Shown: in pieces, positions 29,905-40,000 of the stretch | How positions within the stretch are numbered: position 1 is the first letter of the stretch | Layout of the letters: each line of letters starts with the position of its first letter | Assembly: GCA_009760855.2 (NCBI GenBank) | Contig: WPIO01000248.1 | Span: 1 to 40,000, forward strand | Direction: 5' to 3' | DNA length: 40,000 nucleotides | Origin: Cristatella mucedo | Taxonomy: Eukaryota; Bryozoa; Phylactolaemata; Cristatellidae | Program-made: the position numbers and the translations under genes | The notes under the pieces: generated by a model | What the model was told of the DNA's origin: nothing | Databases searched by the model: none | The model's input: only the letters and a program-made list of their open reading frames with translations

Positions 29905-31174
29905 GTAAGCGATTAACGACACTCAATCTGTATTCCCTTAACCGATACAGATACGAGCTGACTGACTGACCAAAGATGGGGAGTGCATCTGTGGCTAGCC
30001 ACATCCTTGCATCAAAGGCCGGATGCTGCAAAGCTTCAATTGACCAACCACCTGCTGCACGTAGGGCATACATTAGTGGCCCATGTTGCTGTAGTAATTA
30101 CAATAGCAGAAAAAACAGGTGCACACAACATAGGGCACCGATGTTGTAGTTAATTGAAAACCAGTTGAATTAATTTGCAATTTGAGTGTTGAAGTCCGGC
30201 TTGCATCAAGTGGTAGGGGGAGCTGCTGCCATCTGCTTAACCATCAGCTGGCATACCTGGCTGCTATCAGGTCTTCATCAAAGACACTGCCTCTCACTGT
30301 TGATAGACCGACCTCCTTCTGGCTATCTAAACTTATTCATAGATGAGATTTCACAGTTCCTTGCTAAAATATTTTTGTGTGACATGTCGTTACTACGTGC
30401 AGGACATTTCAATATTCACGTTGCCAACCATAGCAACATCCAGGTTTGCTAATTTCTTGACTGTCTGGAGAAGTTTTGTTTGGCCCAACAAGTTAATCGC
30501 ACCGCTCACGTGAGTAGCCATATTCTAGATCTCATGATCGCCAAGGATTTCTTCCCCACTGACCTTGTGGTGTGACCTCTGATTCTCTCGGATCATTGTT
30601 TGGTCTAGTTTACTGTTCCTGCACCCTTGTACGTACAGGGTAATTTTGAACTTGTCAGGCGACGTAACCTACAAAGCATTGGCACAGACAAATGTTTGAA
30701 ATATGTTTAAGTTTCAGGTCTTCTTGATTTGCATTAAGACTCGACCGGCACCCACGATACCCTCACAAATGCAGTGGACGTGACACTCAGGAGTGCTCCT
30801 AACAAGCATGCTCCGTTCACTCTATCCATGTAAAAAGTTGTGGAGATTATTTTCAATTTACACAAAACCTCCTAAAGATGTTCCGGCTTCAGTGCAGGCT
30901 TGAAATTCGTTTCAAAAAATAGTGGTCTGAGGCAGATCTAGTCAATTTCATAGACTTACTTCAAGTTTACACTCGGAAGCTTAAAAAAGCCAGGGCTTTT
31001 TTTCACTCAAAAGCTGAATTCCTGCCAGTCGGACCCTAAACAGATTTATAAGACAGTAAACCATTTACTGGTCAAAGCTGAGGGGCCTGAATTCCCAGAT
31101 TATATAAGGGCTCAGCCGAAAATTTTCCAGACTTCTTTACTGAAAAAATTGTGCACATTTGTGCCTCCATAAAG

Positions 31175-31193
31175 CCCCCCCCCCCCCCCCCCC
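31175..31193. repeat. Poly-C tract of 19
   Basis: Uninterrupted run within the LINE-A linker region. Confidence 0.95.
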
Positions 31194-31835
31194 GACTAAA
31201 GCAATTGCGGTATGACAATCTGTGACCTTACTTCAAAGGTGTTCTGAGGTTTCTGCATACGATGTGGCTACCATAATAAGGTCTAGCCAAAACAGCTCTT
31301 CTCCTGAAGACCCCAAACCATCATCTCTGTGGACCTGACTGTCAGATCAACGTAGCCCTGCCATAACCTAGATTTGTAGTGCTTCTTTGGGAAAGGGGGT
31401 CGTCCCCAAGTCCTTATAATTGGAAACCTTTAAACTCAAACGTAAAAAAGATGGATTAGATGCAAAGGTCCTTGCAATCTATTGTCCAGTTTGCCTTCTT
31501 CCTTTCTCGTCAAAGATTCTTGAAAAAATTGTGGCTAAGCAGCTGGTTGAAGATATTGAAAAGAATGAAATGTCAGAAATATTTAAATCAGGGTTCAAGA
31601 GGTAGCACTCCACTGAAACTGCTTTTCTTCGTGTGAAAAATGATGAGATTCTAAAAATCAACAATGACGGGAATGTCACTACCCTAGACCTGCTAGATCT
31701 GTCAGCTGCCTTCGACACCATTGATTACGATGTTCTACTAGAACGATTGAGAACAACGATTGGTCTGGCAGAAGAGGCGCTGGTGTGGTTGAAATCATAC
31801 TTGTCTGATTGAATTCAATCCATGTCTTATGTACA

Positions 31836-32622
31836 GTAATGTATCTCCTTCTGTAACTCCACAAGTCATTAAGACTATTTGGGTGTTACACAGGAGAGTT
31901 TGGTATAGCTCACTCACAGCCCAAGCGGCTTTCGGTATGCATTCTGTAGCTAACAGACTTCGTCTCTCGCAACAAAGATAACGTGAGAAGCATAGCAAAG
32001 TCGGGAGAACAGTTAAGGTAGTAAGTAGCATAGAAGTAGCAGCTCAGGAGCGCTGAAAAGGATGAGCTATAGTCGGCACCAGGAGAGTAGTTTTCGTTGC
32101 TTAGAAATAGTGGAAGCAAGTTCCACAGGCTTGCACCTGCAGAGCTAAACCTTTTGTCGCAAGCGGTCTTTAAGCCGAACAATGGAAAAGCTCATTTATT
32201 ATCGACACGGGACCTGGGGGTACGAACAGGCTTAAACTGATGCAGCAGTTTGGCTAGGTACAAAAGAGCCAAGCCGTGGTGGGCCTTGTGGGTCAGGTAA
32301 GAACTTTGCTCTGTATCCCATGCTCAACCACCATCCATACTGCTCTTTTAGCTAACAAGACACGTACTAAAACCTCTGGGACTTGAAGACTAGCCTTGCA
32401 GACATGTATATAGTCAGCTGTAGTGGCCTAGTCGCTCTCTTTGGTAGCTCAGCCAATAGGGAATTACATTAATCAAGCCGAGGCAGAATTAAGGAGCTAG
32501 TTAGATGGTCTACAAGCCACTGTGGAAGACTGCTCCTAATCTTTGATAAGGATCGGACGTAATGGCTAGCTTTAGACGCAGTCTTCTAAATGAAGCTTTA
32601 AAATTGAGGCAGCTTGTGGGGG
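31836..32622 (-). mobile_element. LINE-A 3' fragment inserted in inverted orientation within LINE-A
   Basis: The segment begins with the reverse complement of the LINE-A 3' tail (AGTAATGTATCTCC), continues through the C-terminal RT coding region on the minus strand and stops near 32622. Both flanks belong to the plus-strand LINE-A RT domain: the frame is cut after YLSD...IQSMSY and resumes at GGQVSH. Possible 6-bp target duplications are CTTATG on the left and CTTGTG on the right, with one mismatch. Confidence 0.7.
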
Positions 32623-33424
32623 TCAGGTGTCACACTCGAGACGGGTCGCCTGTGGAATCCCTCAACGGTCTGTTCTCGGTCCCTCGCTGTTCTCCATCTA
32701 TACTTAACCTCTAAGGAAAGTGATAAGGCCCATAGAATAGGATATCACTTGAATGCTTACTTACGTCCCTACTGACTCGCTTAAACCGTATGCTGACCCA
32801 CAAGGCCTATTACGGCTTGGCTCTTTCACAACTAGCTGAACTGCTGTACCAGTTTCAGCCTCTTCGGGCTCTCAGGTCCTGTCTGGACAATAAATTAGCT
32901 GTTCCATTCATCTGCTTAAAGATCGTTCGCGACAGAAGCTTTAGCTCTGCCGATCCTAGACTGCGGAACTTGCTTCCACTATTTCTATGCAACGACCACT
33001 ACTCTCCTGCTGCTGACTATGGCTCATCCTTTTCAGCGGTCCTGAGCTGCTATGTCCGTGCTACTCACTACCTAACTGCTCTCCTGACTCTGCAATGCTT
33101 CCCAATTTCTCTTTGTTGAGTGAGACGAAGTCTGTTGGCTACCGAATGCGTATCGAAAGCCGCTTAGGCTGTGAGCGTGCTATGCAAAACTCTCCTGCGT
33201 AACATCCATGTAGTCTTTGCGGCTTTGTGGAGTTACAGGCGGAGATGCACTCCATTACGTATCGGCCTACCGTGCATTATAACTTGGTGAATGAGTGAGC
33301 GAGCAGGACTGCAATCGTTGAATGGGATTATGGAATAGGCAGGCTAACCATTCCAGGCACCTGCAAATCTTGACAGGTAGCTGGCGACTGCTATTATCCA
33401 GCCCATTTAACCACTTCGACATAA

Positions 33425-33810
33425 TAACATACAATTAGGACATTTATATAGTGCCCTTAGAAACCTTAGTCTGTTTCACAGCTTTTCATATGTTCTGTAA
33501 TGATAAAACAACATTTTGCAGTAGCGTCGACATGTCAACAAGCATTGAATGGTTAAAAGTTACATGCTCTATTCAAAATGTCAACACAGTTAGCAGAAGC
33601 TAGCACATAGTATACACAGGCACACGAAGGAAAAATCACAAAGACCCACAAAATCCTAGCATAAAAGGTGCATTTTTGAGTTATTCTAAAAGGCAGGCTT
33701 TAGCAATACAATGAAATGTCTTAACGACAAACGTGTGACAGAAACTTGAATTTTTTGTTCGTCTCATTGGTTGGAAGCCAGTATGGGTAGCCAAGAAATG
33801 GTTAGATGTG
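33425..33810 (-). mobile_element. LINE-B remnant
   Basis: The tail ATTTATATAGTGCCCTTAGA lies at 33442-33461. Further upstream on the minus strand a decayed RT segment reads GFQPMRRTKNSSFCHTFVV, which aligns to HWLPVKQRIDFKASSLTF of the 3.9-kb copy. Confidence 0.5.
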
Positions 33811-34014
33811 GCAACGGCAACGCTCACGGCAGAAGACCAGCTTAGCTGCAGTGCTGTAGACTGGTCATCCTCTCTAGCTGCCGACCCACCGTCAGAAAAA
33901 AGTAAGGCTGGTAGGGCTTTTTGTCGAAAAGTACTTTCCTTCTCCTGCTCCTCCTCTTTAACCGTTTCTCCTCTTTCACCTCGTTCCCTTCTTTCGTCTT
34001 CGTCGGCTCTGCAG

Positions 34015-34099
34015 AGCACCAGGATTGCACTGGCTTGCTTTGTGGTTGCAGGCGCCCGACGAAAGAACGTCACATTTCATACGACTCTTGCATCGCCAG
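34015..34099 (+). CDS. Exon candidate W, unknown protein
   Basis: It is preceded by an exceptionally long pyrimidine tract (33946-34010) ending CTCTGCAG and followed by CCAG/GTCAGT. One frame reads HQDCTGLLCGCRRPTKERHI then SYDSCIA, another is also open (STRIALACFVVAGARRKNVT). The opposite strand is open too and Glu/Arg-rich, a by-product of the tract. Confidence 0.3.
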
Positions 34100-34562
34100 G
34101 TCAGTTTGAAGAAGAAAAATAAGCCTTTGCAGGACACTCGCCATCAGGTTTGTTCGGTACTCTAATGCATCTCTGTCTCGTACCTCGACCTAGCCACTAA
34201 GAGTAACCAAGTAGTAACTTGAATAACGGTTTGGGGTGTACGCAACTTCAGGGTGGACCACTCGAATTCCTACTCGAAAGTAGGTTTGTTGGTTCGGGGC
34301 CTGCTCTGATCTGGCTGAAGAGAAAAATTGCTCACTCGCGACATTACTCCAGCAACGGTACGTGGCTCTGATGAAGCTTAGTGGGATGCGAGAGCTGTTT
34401 TTCGTTAGCCTTTATGTGGAACGGTTGATGCTGTTGGTAACAATTGAACTCGTGTGCATGCCGATGCTCAGACTTCGTCACAGCTTTGGCTGATGTCGGC
34501 ACCTGCATGCTGACGAGGAGCATCGGTTGAGCTTGACTGGCTTTCACTTCCTCTTGTGACTG

Positions 34563-35064
34563 GTGCTCCCTCAAGATCGAACGGCTGATCGATTAGATGA
34601 GCAGGGGTTGTACTCATGGCCCAGCATGCCATTCGCGGCTTCTGTTGCTGTCGAGCATTTGCTGTGGTGCCTGCCTTACCCAGCTGCTGCTGACGCGTTC
34701 TTTGGTTGGACACTCGAATTGCAGCACTTTTGTGTTTATCTGCCTGCTTCAGCTGTAGATGCCCCATATGCCAAATCCAGTGCGGGGAGCGGGGCAGATC
34801 GTGGTGTAGGTGGAGCAGTGCTGTGTGAAGTTACTGATGCTGCTGCTGTCGAAACTCAAAGCTGCCTACTGACATTGGCATCGGACAGTGCTGAACGTAT
34901 CCAGATTTGCCTTGGCCTATTTGCCGGCAGCAGTGCTCTCTTTCTTCGACTCGAAGCATCGAGTATCAACGTCAGAGCTATCGTCGGAGAGGCAGAAGAC
35001 TTACTGGTTGCCCTTCATTGTACCACGACGACAGCACTGGCCACAAGCAGCTCTCTGCCTTCAG
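34563..35064 (+). CDS. Open region ending at a strong splice donor
   Basis: A long plus-strand open stretch ends at CTTCAG/GTAAGA. Two plus frames and one Gln-rich minus frame (34468-34767) are open, so the coding frame is not settled. The last 120 bases in one frame read SFFDSKHRVSTSELSSERQK then TYWLPFIVPRRQHWPQ. No family recognised. Confidence 0.25.
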
Positions 35065-35088
35065 GTAAGAGTAAATAGAGAGAAAGAG

Positions 35089-35175
<87 letters not shown>
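35089..35175. repeat. (GA)n microsatellite
   Basis: Nearly pure GA, directly downstream of the donor at 35065; GA-rich sequence continues to about 35275. Confidence 0.98.
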
Positions 35176-35177
<2 letters not shown>

Positions 35178-35279
35178 GGGACAAAGAGAGTGTGATAAGG
35201 AGAGAGAGAAAGATGGAGAGAAACTCTGAGACAAGAACAAATACTGATAGCCAGAGAGAGACAGAGAAGGAGACAGAAA

Positions 35280-37949
35280 TGGTTCACAATTAGTGTAAAT
35301 GACATCTTTATCACTGCAAATAATTCTTATGACCCTATTTTATGCCTTATTGGTCATATACTCTAAATAACCTTAACTCTAACACTGATGTAATACTGTA
35401 GCAGAACCTAATGACATTCTAGGTGCTGTATATATGCCGGAGAAGAAGCTTGTCTAAGGATTAGTCTTATCATGCTGAATGTCAAACCCCACTGTCGAAC
35501 AGGGGATAGTCGGATTGGACATTGAGCACGTTAAGGGTCTTCCGTTCGCATGGACAGCACAAATGCCGTCCAGCTTATCTAAAGTTGCTATTGTAGCAAA
35601 ATGAATTTTCACAGAAGAAAATGAATAACCCTTTCATGGATGTCCATTCTGGCAAGGGTTCTAAAGGTGCGATGCCGGAGCTGACATGTGCTGGAGATTG
35701 ATGGAGTGATGATGTAAGAATAGTGGCAACAAATTAATTGAATTTTCAGTTTTTTGAAATGGCATACCACTGGTAGAGAAATATAAACCGAGGCTAAACG
35801 AATTTCCAGCATTTAAAAATGGCACATTTTTAAAAATTGCTATTGGTATATCTGGGCGAGCCAATCAAGAATACGATATATACAGGATAGTTATGTACCT
35901 GCCAGTTTAAGCTGTTCTCTCTACTGACCACAAACGTCTCATGTCAAAGCTGAAACAAATTAAAATATCTGGAACGACTCGAGTTGCCTAGCTTCTCATC
36001 AACAAGCTCACAATTGAAATATTATGCAGGAAAGAAAGAAGTAGGAAAATTCTGCCATTATCTATTGGATTAATTCGCCGAGTAACCAATTACTTGTGTG
36101 CAAAAATCTGCTCACCAATTTATGAAAACTTACTGGGATCGCAGTTGCCATTGGCTGTTACCATACAAACTCGTAATAATAATTTGATACAAGTTAAATT
36201 CAGTAATGCGAGTACTGCTTGCAGTTTCCTGTTATTTTCTCCTCTAGTCCAAGTTGGATTGAAGTTATTCACACTCAATATTAAATGGAGAGTATAAGCT
36301 GGCACTGTCAATAAAGAGTGGTAGAAGGTAGTAGTAGTTTTTTTGAGATGCAATGACTCATTGCAAAACGCCGAGGGAGTTTTGGCAATTTTACAATGTA
36401 GTGTTGAGCTCCTAAAAGTAACAAGCAAGTGACGGCAGCTACTAATTAAGGCATCGTTACGTGGTCGGAAAACACGCATGAGGCTCGTTTGTATCGTAGT
36501 GGGGCAATTTACCTGCTCTGAGGGTGCAGACAGGGCATGTGAGCCTCATAGATTGGAGCGTCTACGTAACTCGGTTACTCGTGAAACTACCGATTATGTT
36601 ATGCAGCACAGCTTGAAGCCAGCTTGTGCAGAGTAGCAGTGCTATTAGGGAGCCACATTAGAGGTGCTGCTGGCTAATAGACTGAAGGCCCAGCTATAGA
36701 AATCAGTAGGCAGGGAAGCAGTAGTCAACTAAGGCTGGAATTGGGAACCCGGCACTTGAGAGTACTTGACAACGTAAAAGGCCAAGCTAAAAGGAGGTAA
36801 AACGCAGGGCTTGGTCAGCCGGTTGGTCTTGGGGTGACGATTTGTTTGCTGCTGCTTTCAGGATTTATTGGAGGGTACGAGGGGTACACTGATCGAGCAG
36901 TATACTGGAAGGCTATTATTAGAAGGCCTCGTGGTTTCATAGCAAGTGTACTTACAATTCCTTAGTTTACCAGACCAGAGTAATTCCAATCTGGTGCCTT
37001 TAGATAGTGTCCAACTATATTCCAAAACATGCCGCCGGCAGCTGAACGTTTCTTGAGCAGAGAGTCTTTCTTGGCTTCTTCACTAGCTACTGTGAAAGAA
37101 CTGGGTATCTTTAGCCTTTAGTACATTCATTATAATCTCTGACCATCTCGTTTGGTTTTAAGTGCCTAGCCAGTAGAGGGTAAGCCAGTCCAGAAGAGAA
37201 TACTGCCTTGAGACGAGCAGGTCAGTGAGTCGGAACTAGTGACGTGCACACGGAGCTTCCTGGTGATTGCTAGGTGTGGCCAATCTGGCCTTAAGGTTGA
37301 AGGTCAAGGGGTATTGCCATTGACCTTTCGTGTGGACAGCAAGGCCGACTGTGCCTTCCAAGTTGACGTGAATCAGGAGTTTATCAAGCTAATATTGAAT
37401 ATTTGTAGTTTTTCAAAATTGAGTTTTCGACCTTGCGGGTTAACGGAAATCGGGTTGCCCAGCCCGGTAAACCGGACGTGCACTCAAATAAGCAGTTATG
37501 CTACGTGCAGCCATACAGGCCAAAATGAGCAACTCCATGAAAAGCGTGGGCAACAAATGAAAGATTTAAGGAGCGTGCTCGTCCGTTAATGTGGAAACCG
37601 CTAAGCATATATAGCCCGAAATCTGGTTACAAGTAAGCTTTGCACCCCTGCAACATATGGCAAGTTAGTAGCTACCACCTGGGCAGCCACAACAGCTGCC
37701 GACGGTCCGGTATTGATAGATTTGGCATAGCTTGTCCAGTGCGGTCAGCGTTATTGCTGGAGCTTCTTGGACGTTTTATTTCAATCTCTAAACGGTATTC
37801 CTTTTCGGATGCCAGTAACGAGGCAGAATAGATTGAAATGCAGTTATTTGCCACTTAACTTTCTGCTTGCTCTCTTCCAGCGTGAACATTGAGCTGTTAG
37901 CTCAATTTTGTTGTCGGGGCTCCTCTAACTGTTAGCCAGACTTGCTTTT
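35280..37949. other. No gene recognised
   Basis: AT-richer sequence with short frames only (for example 37239-37589 plus and 36120-36479 minus) that match no family I know and lack clear splice borders. Confidence 0.5.
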
Positions 37950-38563
37950 GGCCTACCCGTCTACCTTTACTATAACACTCGACGTCAACACGGTCGCCAG
38001 CATCCAGGTTGAACAGTCGCCTGCAAGCACTGTGCCCATAGCAGGCTGACGCAGCTGTATGAAAGAACGAGGCTGTATTAGCTTAGGGATGAAATGGGAT
38101 TTTTGAGTTTAAAGTTTAATTCGAAGGTTTGTAGTTTAGTATGCAAGTATTATAACGATACTCTAAATGAGAAAAACTAGCTAGATGCGTTTACTGAACG
38201 TCAATATAAGCGTACACTGGCATCCATTAACGGCCTGCTATTAGCACTGTGCCCATAGCAGACTTATACGGCTGTATGATCAAACGACGGCGTATCAGCT
38301 GGGCTGAAGCAGTTTGCATCATAGGCTGCTCTCACCAATGGGCCAGAGCAGTCTGCACCACAGTCAGCTGGTGCTGAGCCAGATCGACCTTTCCGGGATG
38401 GGAATCTAGTTTGCATTTCACATGCTGCGCTGTTGGTGTTGGTGTTGGTTTGCTGTTGGTGAGTCGGGTGGATGGGGTGTTGGGGTGCTCGTGTGCTTCC
38501 AGCCTCCCCTCGATCCACCAGCTAAGTCAAGTGGTGCACTCCCCTCGTCTTGAGCCACGGTAG

Positions 38564-38845
38564 TCCACACAAGATTGCTCGGCTTGTGGCATTTGCTCTG
38601 GCTGTGGCACCCCACTAGTTTTTCGAACGGTGGCATTGAGTCTGCATTGTCAACACAAACTGGCAGATTGTGACTGGCGTTTGCAAGCCGCTACGATCTG
38701 TTATAGGCTCATGTGTTATCGTGACTTGCGGCACGAAGTGAGAAGTCAGGGCTATGCATCCAGAGAAGAGTTTCTCTGGCAACTTGCAGCGAAAGGTAAA
38801 TTGAAAGTGGAGCACGACAAGTGCGGTCAACTGCTCGTGTCCCCG
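38564..38845 (+). CDS. Exon-like segment X2, unknown cysteine-containing protein
   Basis: One frame is open from a possible acceptor (CACGGTAG) to a donor CCG/GTGAGT. It starts DCSACGICSGCGTPLVFRT, continues HCQHKLADCDWRLQAATICY, and ends with LMCYRDLRHEVRSQGYASRE then EFLWQLAAKGKLKVEHD and GQLLVSP. Frame and donor are conserved in copy 1, which supports coding. The end vaguely recalls a LOTUS/OST-HTH half-domain (GYxSxExFL...V.D..G...V.P), but I would not rely on it. The start is uncertain. Confidence 0.5.
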
Positions 38846-39265
38846 GTGAGTGCCATCGGCATGCCATGCTAGCTCGATTGCTCCTGCCTTGCCGTACTGT
38901 AATGCGCTTTGTCGTGGACTCGTGAGGCTCACCATAGAGGATTCTACCTACCCTTTCCTTGGAGCTGGCTGGAAACGACAAGTTAGAGATTGAGGCATTT
39001 CACAGTAGTTCTGCCCTCTTGTAATTTTCTGCCTGTGCAAGTGGCCCCTCTCTCCGGGATATATACTCTTGGGCAACGCCCAACGTCCTGGTGTATTGCC
39101 ATACCAGCGACAGACGGGTTCACCAGTTGCGGGCAGGCCACATTAAATAGAATTTTCTCCTGAAAGATTTTGATTTTTGACCACGAGCGGGTTCAACGTG
39201 GGAGTGACCTATGGTAAAGCAGAGGTTTTCAAAAGTGTTTTCCTCCATATATACGTCTTTGTCAG

Positions 39266-39390
39266 TGCTCGAGTGCCAGAGGTACTCAAAAGACTGGAAA
39301 CAATTGGGGAGCATCAGAGAGCAGAACTTCAACGTCTTTTCGTGTCTGGAGCACCAACGGACTACATCACATGGTTTTATCTTCAAACGG
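39266..39390 (+). CDS. Exon-like segment Y2, possible coiled coil
   Basis: After TCTTTGTCAG the frame reads ARVPEVLKRLETIGEHQRAE then LQRLFVSGAPTDYI. Copy 1 keeps VPEILKRLDKIKERQTAQL with mostly conservative changes before a single-base shift. The 3' splice site is not clear and the entry phase does not fit X2 directly. Confidence 0.35.
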
Positions 39391-39544
39391 TTAAAAATAA
39401 TTCTCGAATAAGCATGACTTAATACTCTATTTTTGCCTGCTACGAGAGGGCATGGGCCCAGTCACCACACTATCAGTTGTGCTCTGTCGGACCTAGGTGA
39501 AGCAAGCAAAGATAGGGGGTTAAGAGATGCGTCCAAGGCACCAC

Positions 39545-39682
<138 letters not shown>

Positions 39683-40000
39683 CTTGTCCTTTACGTTAGT
39701 GTTTTGCAGACTCCAAACAAATTCGCCAATATTTATCGTCATCTAGCAATGATAAGTTCTGGCGATTTCTGCTTAAGCATTGTCTTGTCGGTGCCTTTTG
39801 TAGCGCCTGGCTGGCTTTGGCTGAATTTTAGCGCGAACAAGAGCTGTTCGGCGGCGGGCTAGAGCCCCTTTGTCCTGGAGCAGTGAGCCAGAGAGGAGCG
39901 TCAGTGCGGTTAGAGAGGAAGCGCTTAGGAGCAGGCCAGGAAGCTCTGAGACGAGCGGCGGCGATTCGGCCTTTAGAATTGGTCCGATACTCGCGGAAGC

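Larger units (their letters stand above)
30240..33260 (+). mobile_element. LINE-A copy (endonuclease + reverse transcriptase), decayed, interrupted
   Basis: This is the longest copy of a CR1/L2/Jockey-group non-LTR retrotransposon in the window. An AP-endonuclease segment reads IDRPPSGYLNLFIDEISQFL, GHFNIHV (GDFNIH motif), HILDLMIA and LSDH at about 30300-30620. A linker follows, then RT from about 31480 ([46 protein letters not shown]). The sequence resumes at 32623 (GGQVSHSRRVACGIPQ) and ends with the C-terminus (MLTHKAYYGLALSQLAELLY, GDRSF-type motif) and the 3' tail near 33255. Frameshifts, stops and an internal loss around the YADD region show it is dead. It is 5' truncated inside the endonuclease. 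Confidence 0.85.

Noticed and set aside
31600-31612. TAG in place of Gln in LINE and other frames, hinting at a UAR=Gln code
   Set aside because: The host exons use CAA/CAG for Gln, contain no in-frame TAA/TAG, and the LINE stops occur beside frameshifts and TGA changes typical of decay.

Overview
This is eukaryotic nuclear DNA, most likely from an invertebrate animal. It has short exons separated by long, repeat-filled introns with GT/AG borders, degenerate non-LTR retrotransposons of the CR1/L2/Jockey type, tRNA-derived SINEs, and long (GA)n, (GACA)n, CA and CAG tracts. There are no operons and no long uninterrupted reading frames. I cannot name the species. All calls come from reading the sequence; no search was run.

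The main result is a split gene on the minus strand, running from about 25.3 kb down to at least 4.8 kb. Its exons read through the landmarks of the KDM2 (JHDM1) lysine-demethylase family in the correct order: the N-terminal KYxxNF segment, the pre-JmjC segment, LDWVDxxWP, YPKVQKY, the JmjC core, [11 protein letters not shown], an acidic helical linker and a complete CXXC zinc finger. Most splice phases agree, and introns hold SINE and LINE copies. The CXXC finger looks intact. In the JmjC core, however, the HxD iron ligands and the adjacent 2-oxoglutarate contacts are replaced, which suggests a CpG-binding protein without demethylase activity. A CpG-rich block at about 25.9-27.5 kb lies just upstream of the first exon I could find and may be the promoter. 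I could not find the PHD, F-box or LRR exons of KDM2 in the window.

Layout. 0-4.8 kb: possible 3' part of the gene, a large (GA)/(GACA) microsatellite and a LINE-B fragment. 4.8-5.7 kb: CXXC and Ser/Thr-rich exons. 6.1-9.0 kb: LINE-B and two LINE-A copies. 9-14.2 kb: mostly featureless intron. 14.2-25.3 kb: linker and JmjC exons, with SINEs, a CAG-rich minisatellite and LINE fragments between them. 25.9-27.5 kb: CpG-rich block. 27.95-29.7 kb and 37.95-39.86 kb: a direct segmental duplication carrying plus-strand exon-like segments; the first copy is broken, the second is open. 30.2-33.3 kb: a long LINE-A copy interrupted by an inverted LINE-A copy. 33.4-37.9 kb: a LINE-B remnant, exon candidates and otherwise unassigned sequence.

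Two mobile families dominate. LINE-A has an AP-endonuclease/RT and an ACATT-type tail. LINE-B has an ATT-type tail, and its 3' end resembles that of the tRNA-derived SINE, suggesting that LINE-B machinery mobilised the SINE.
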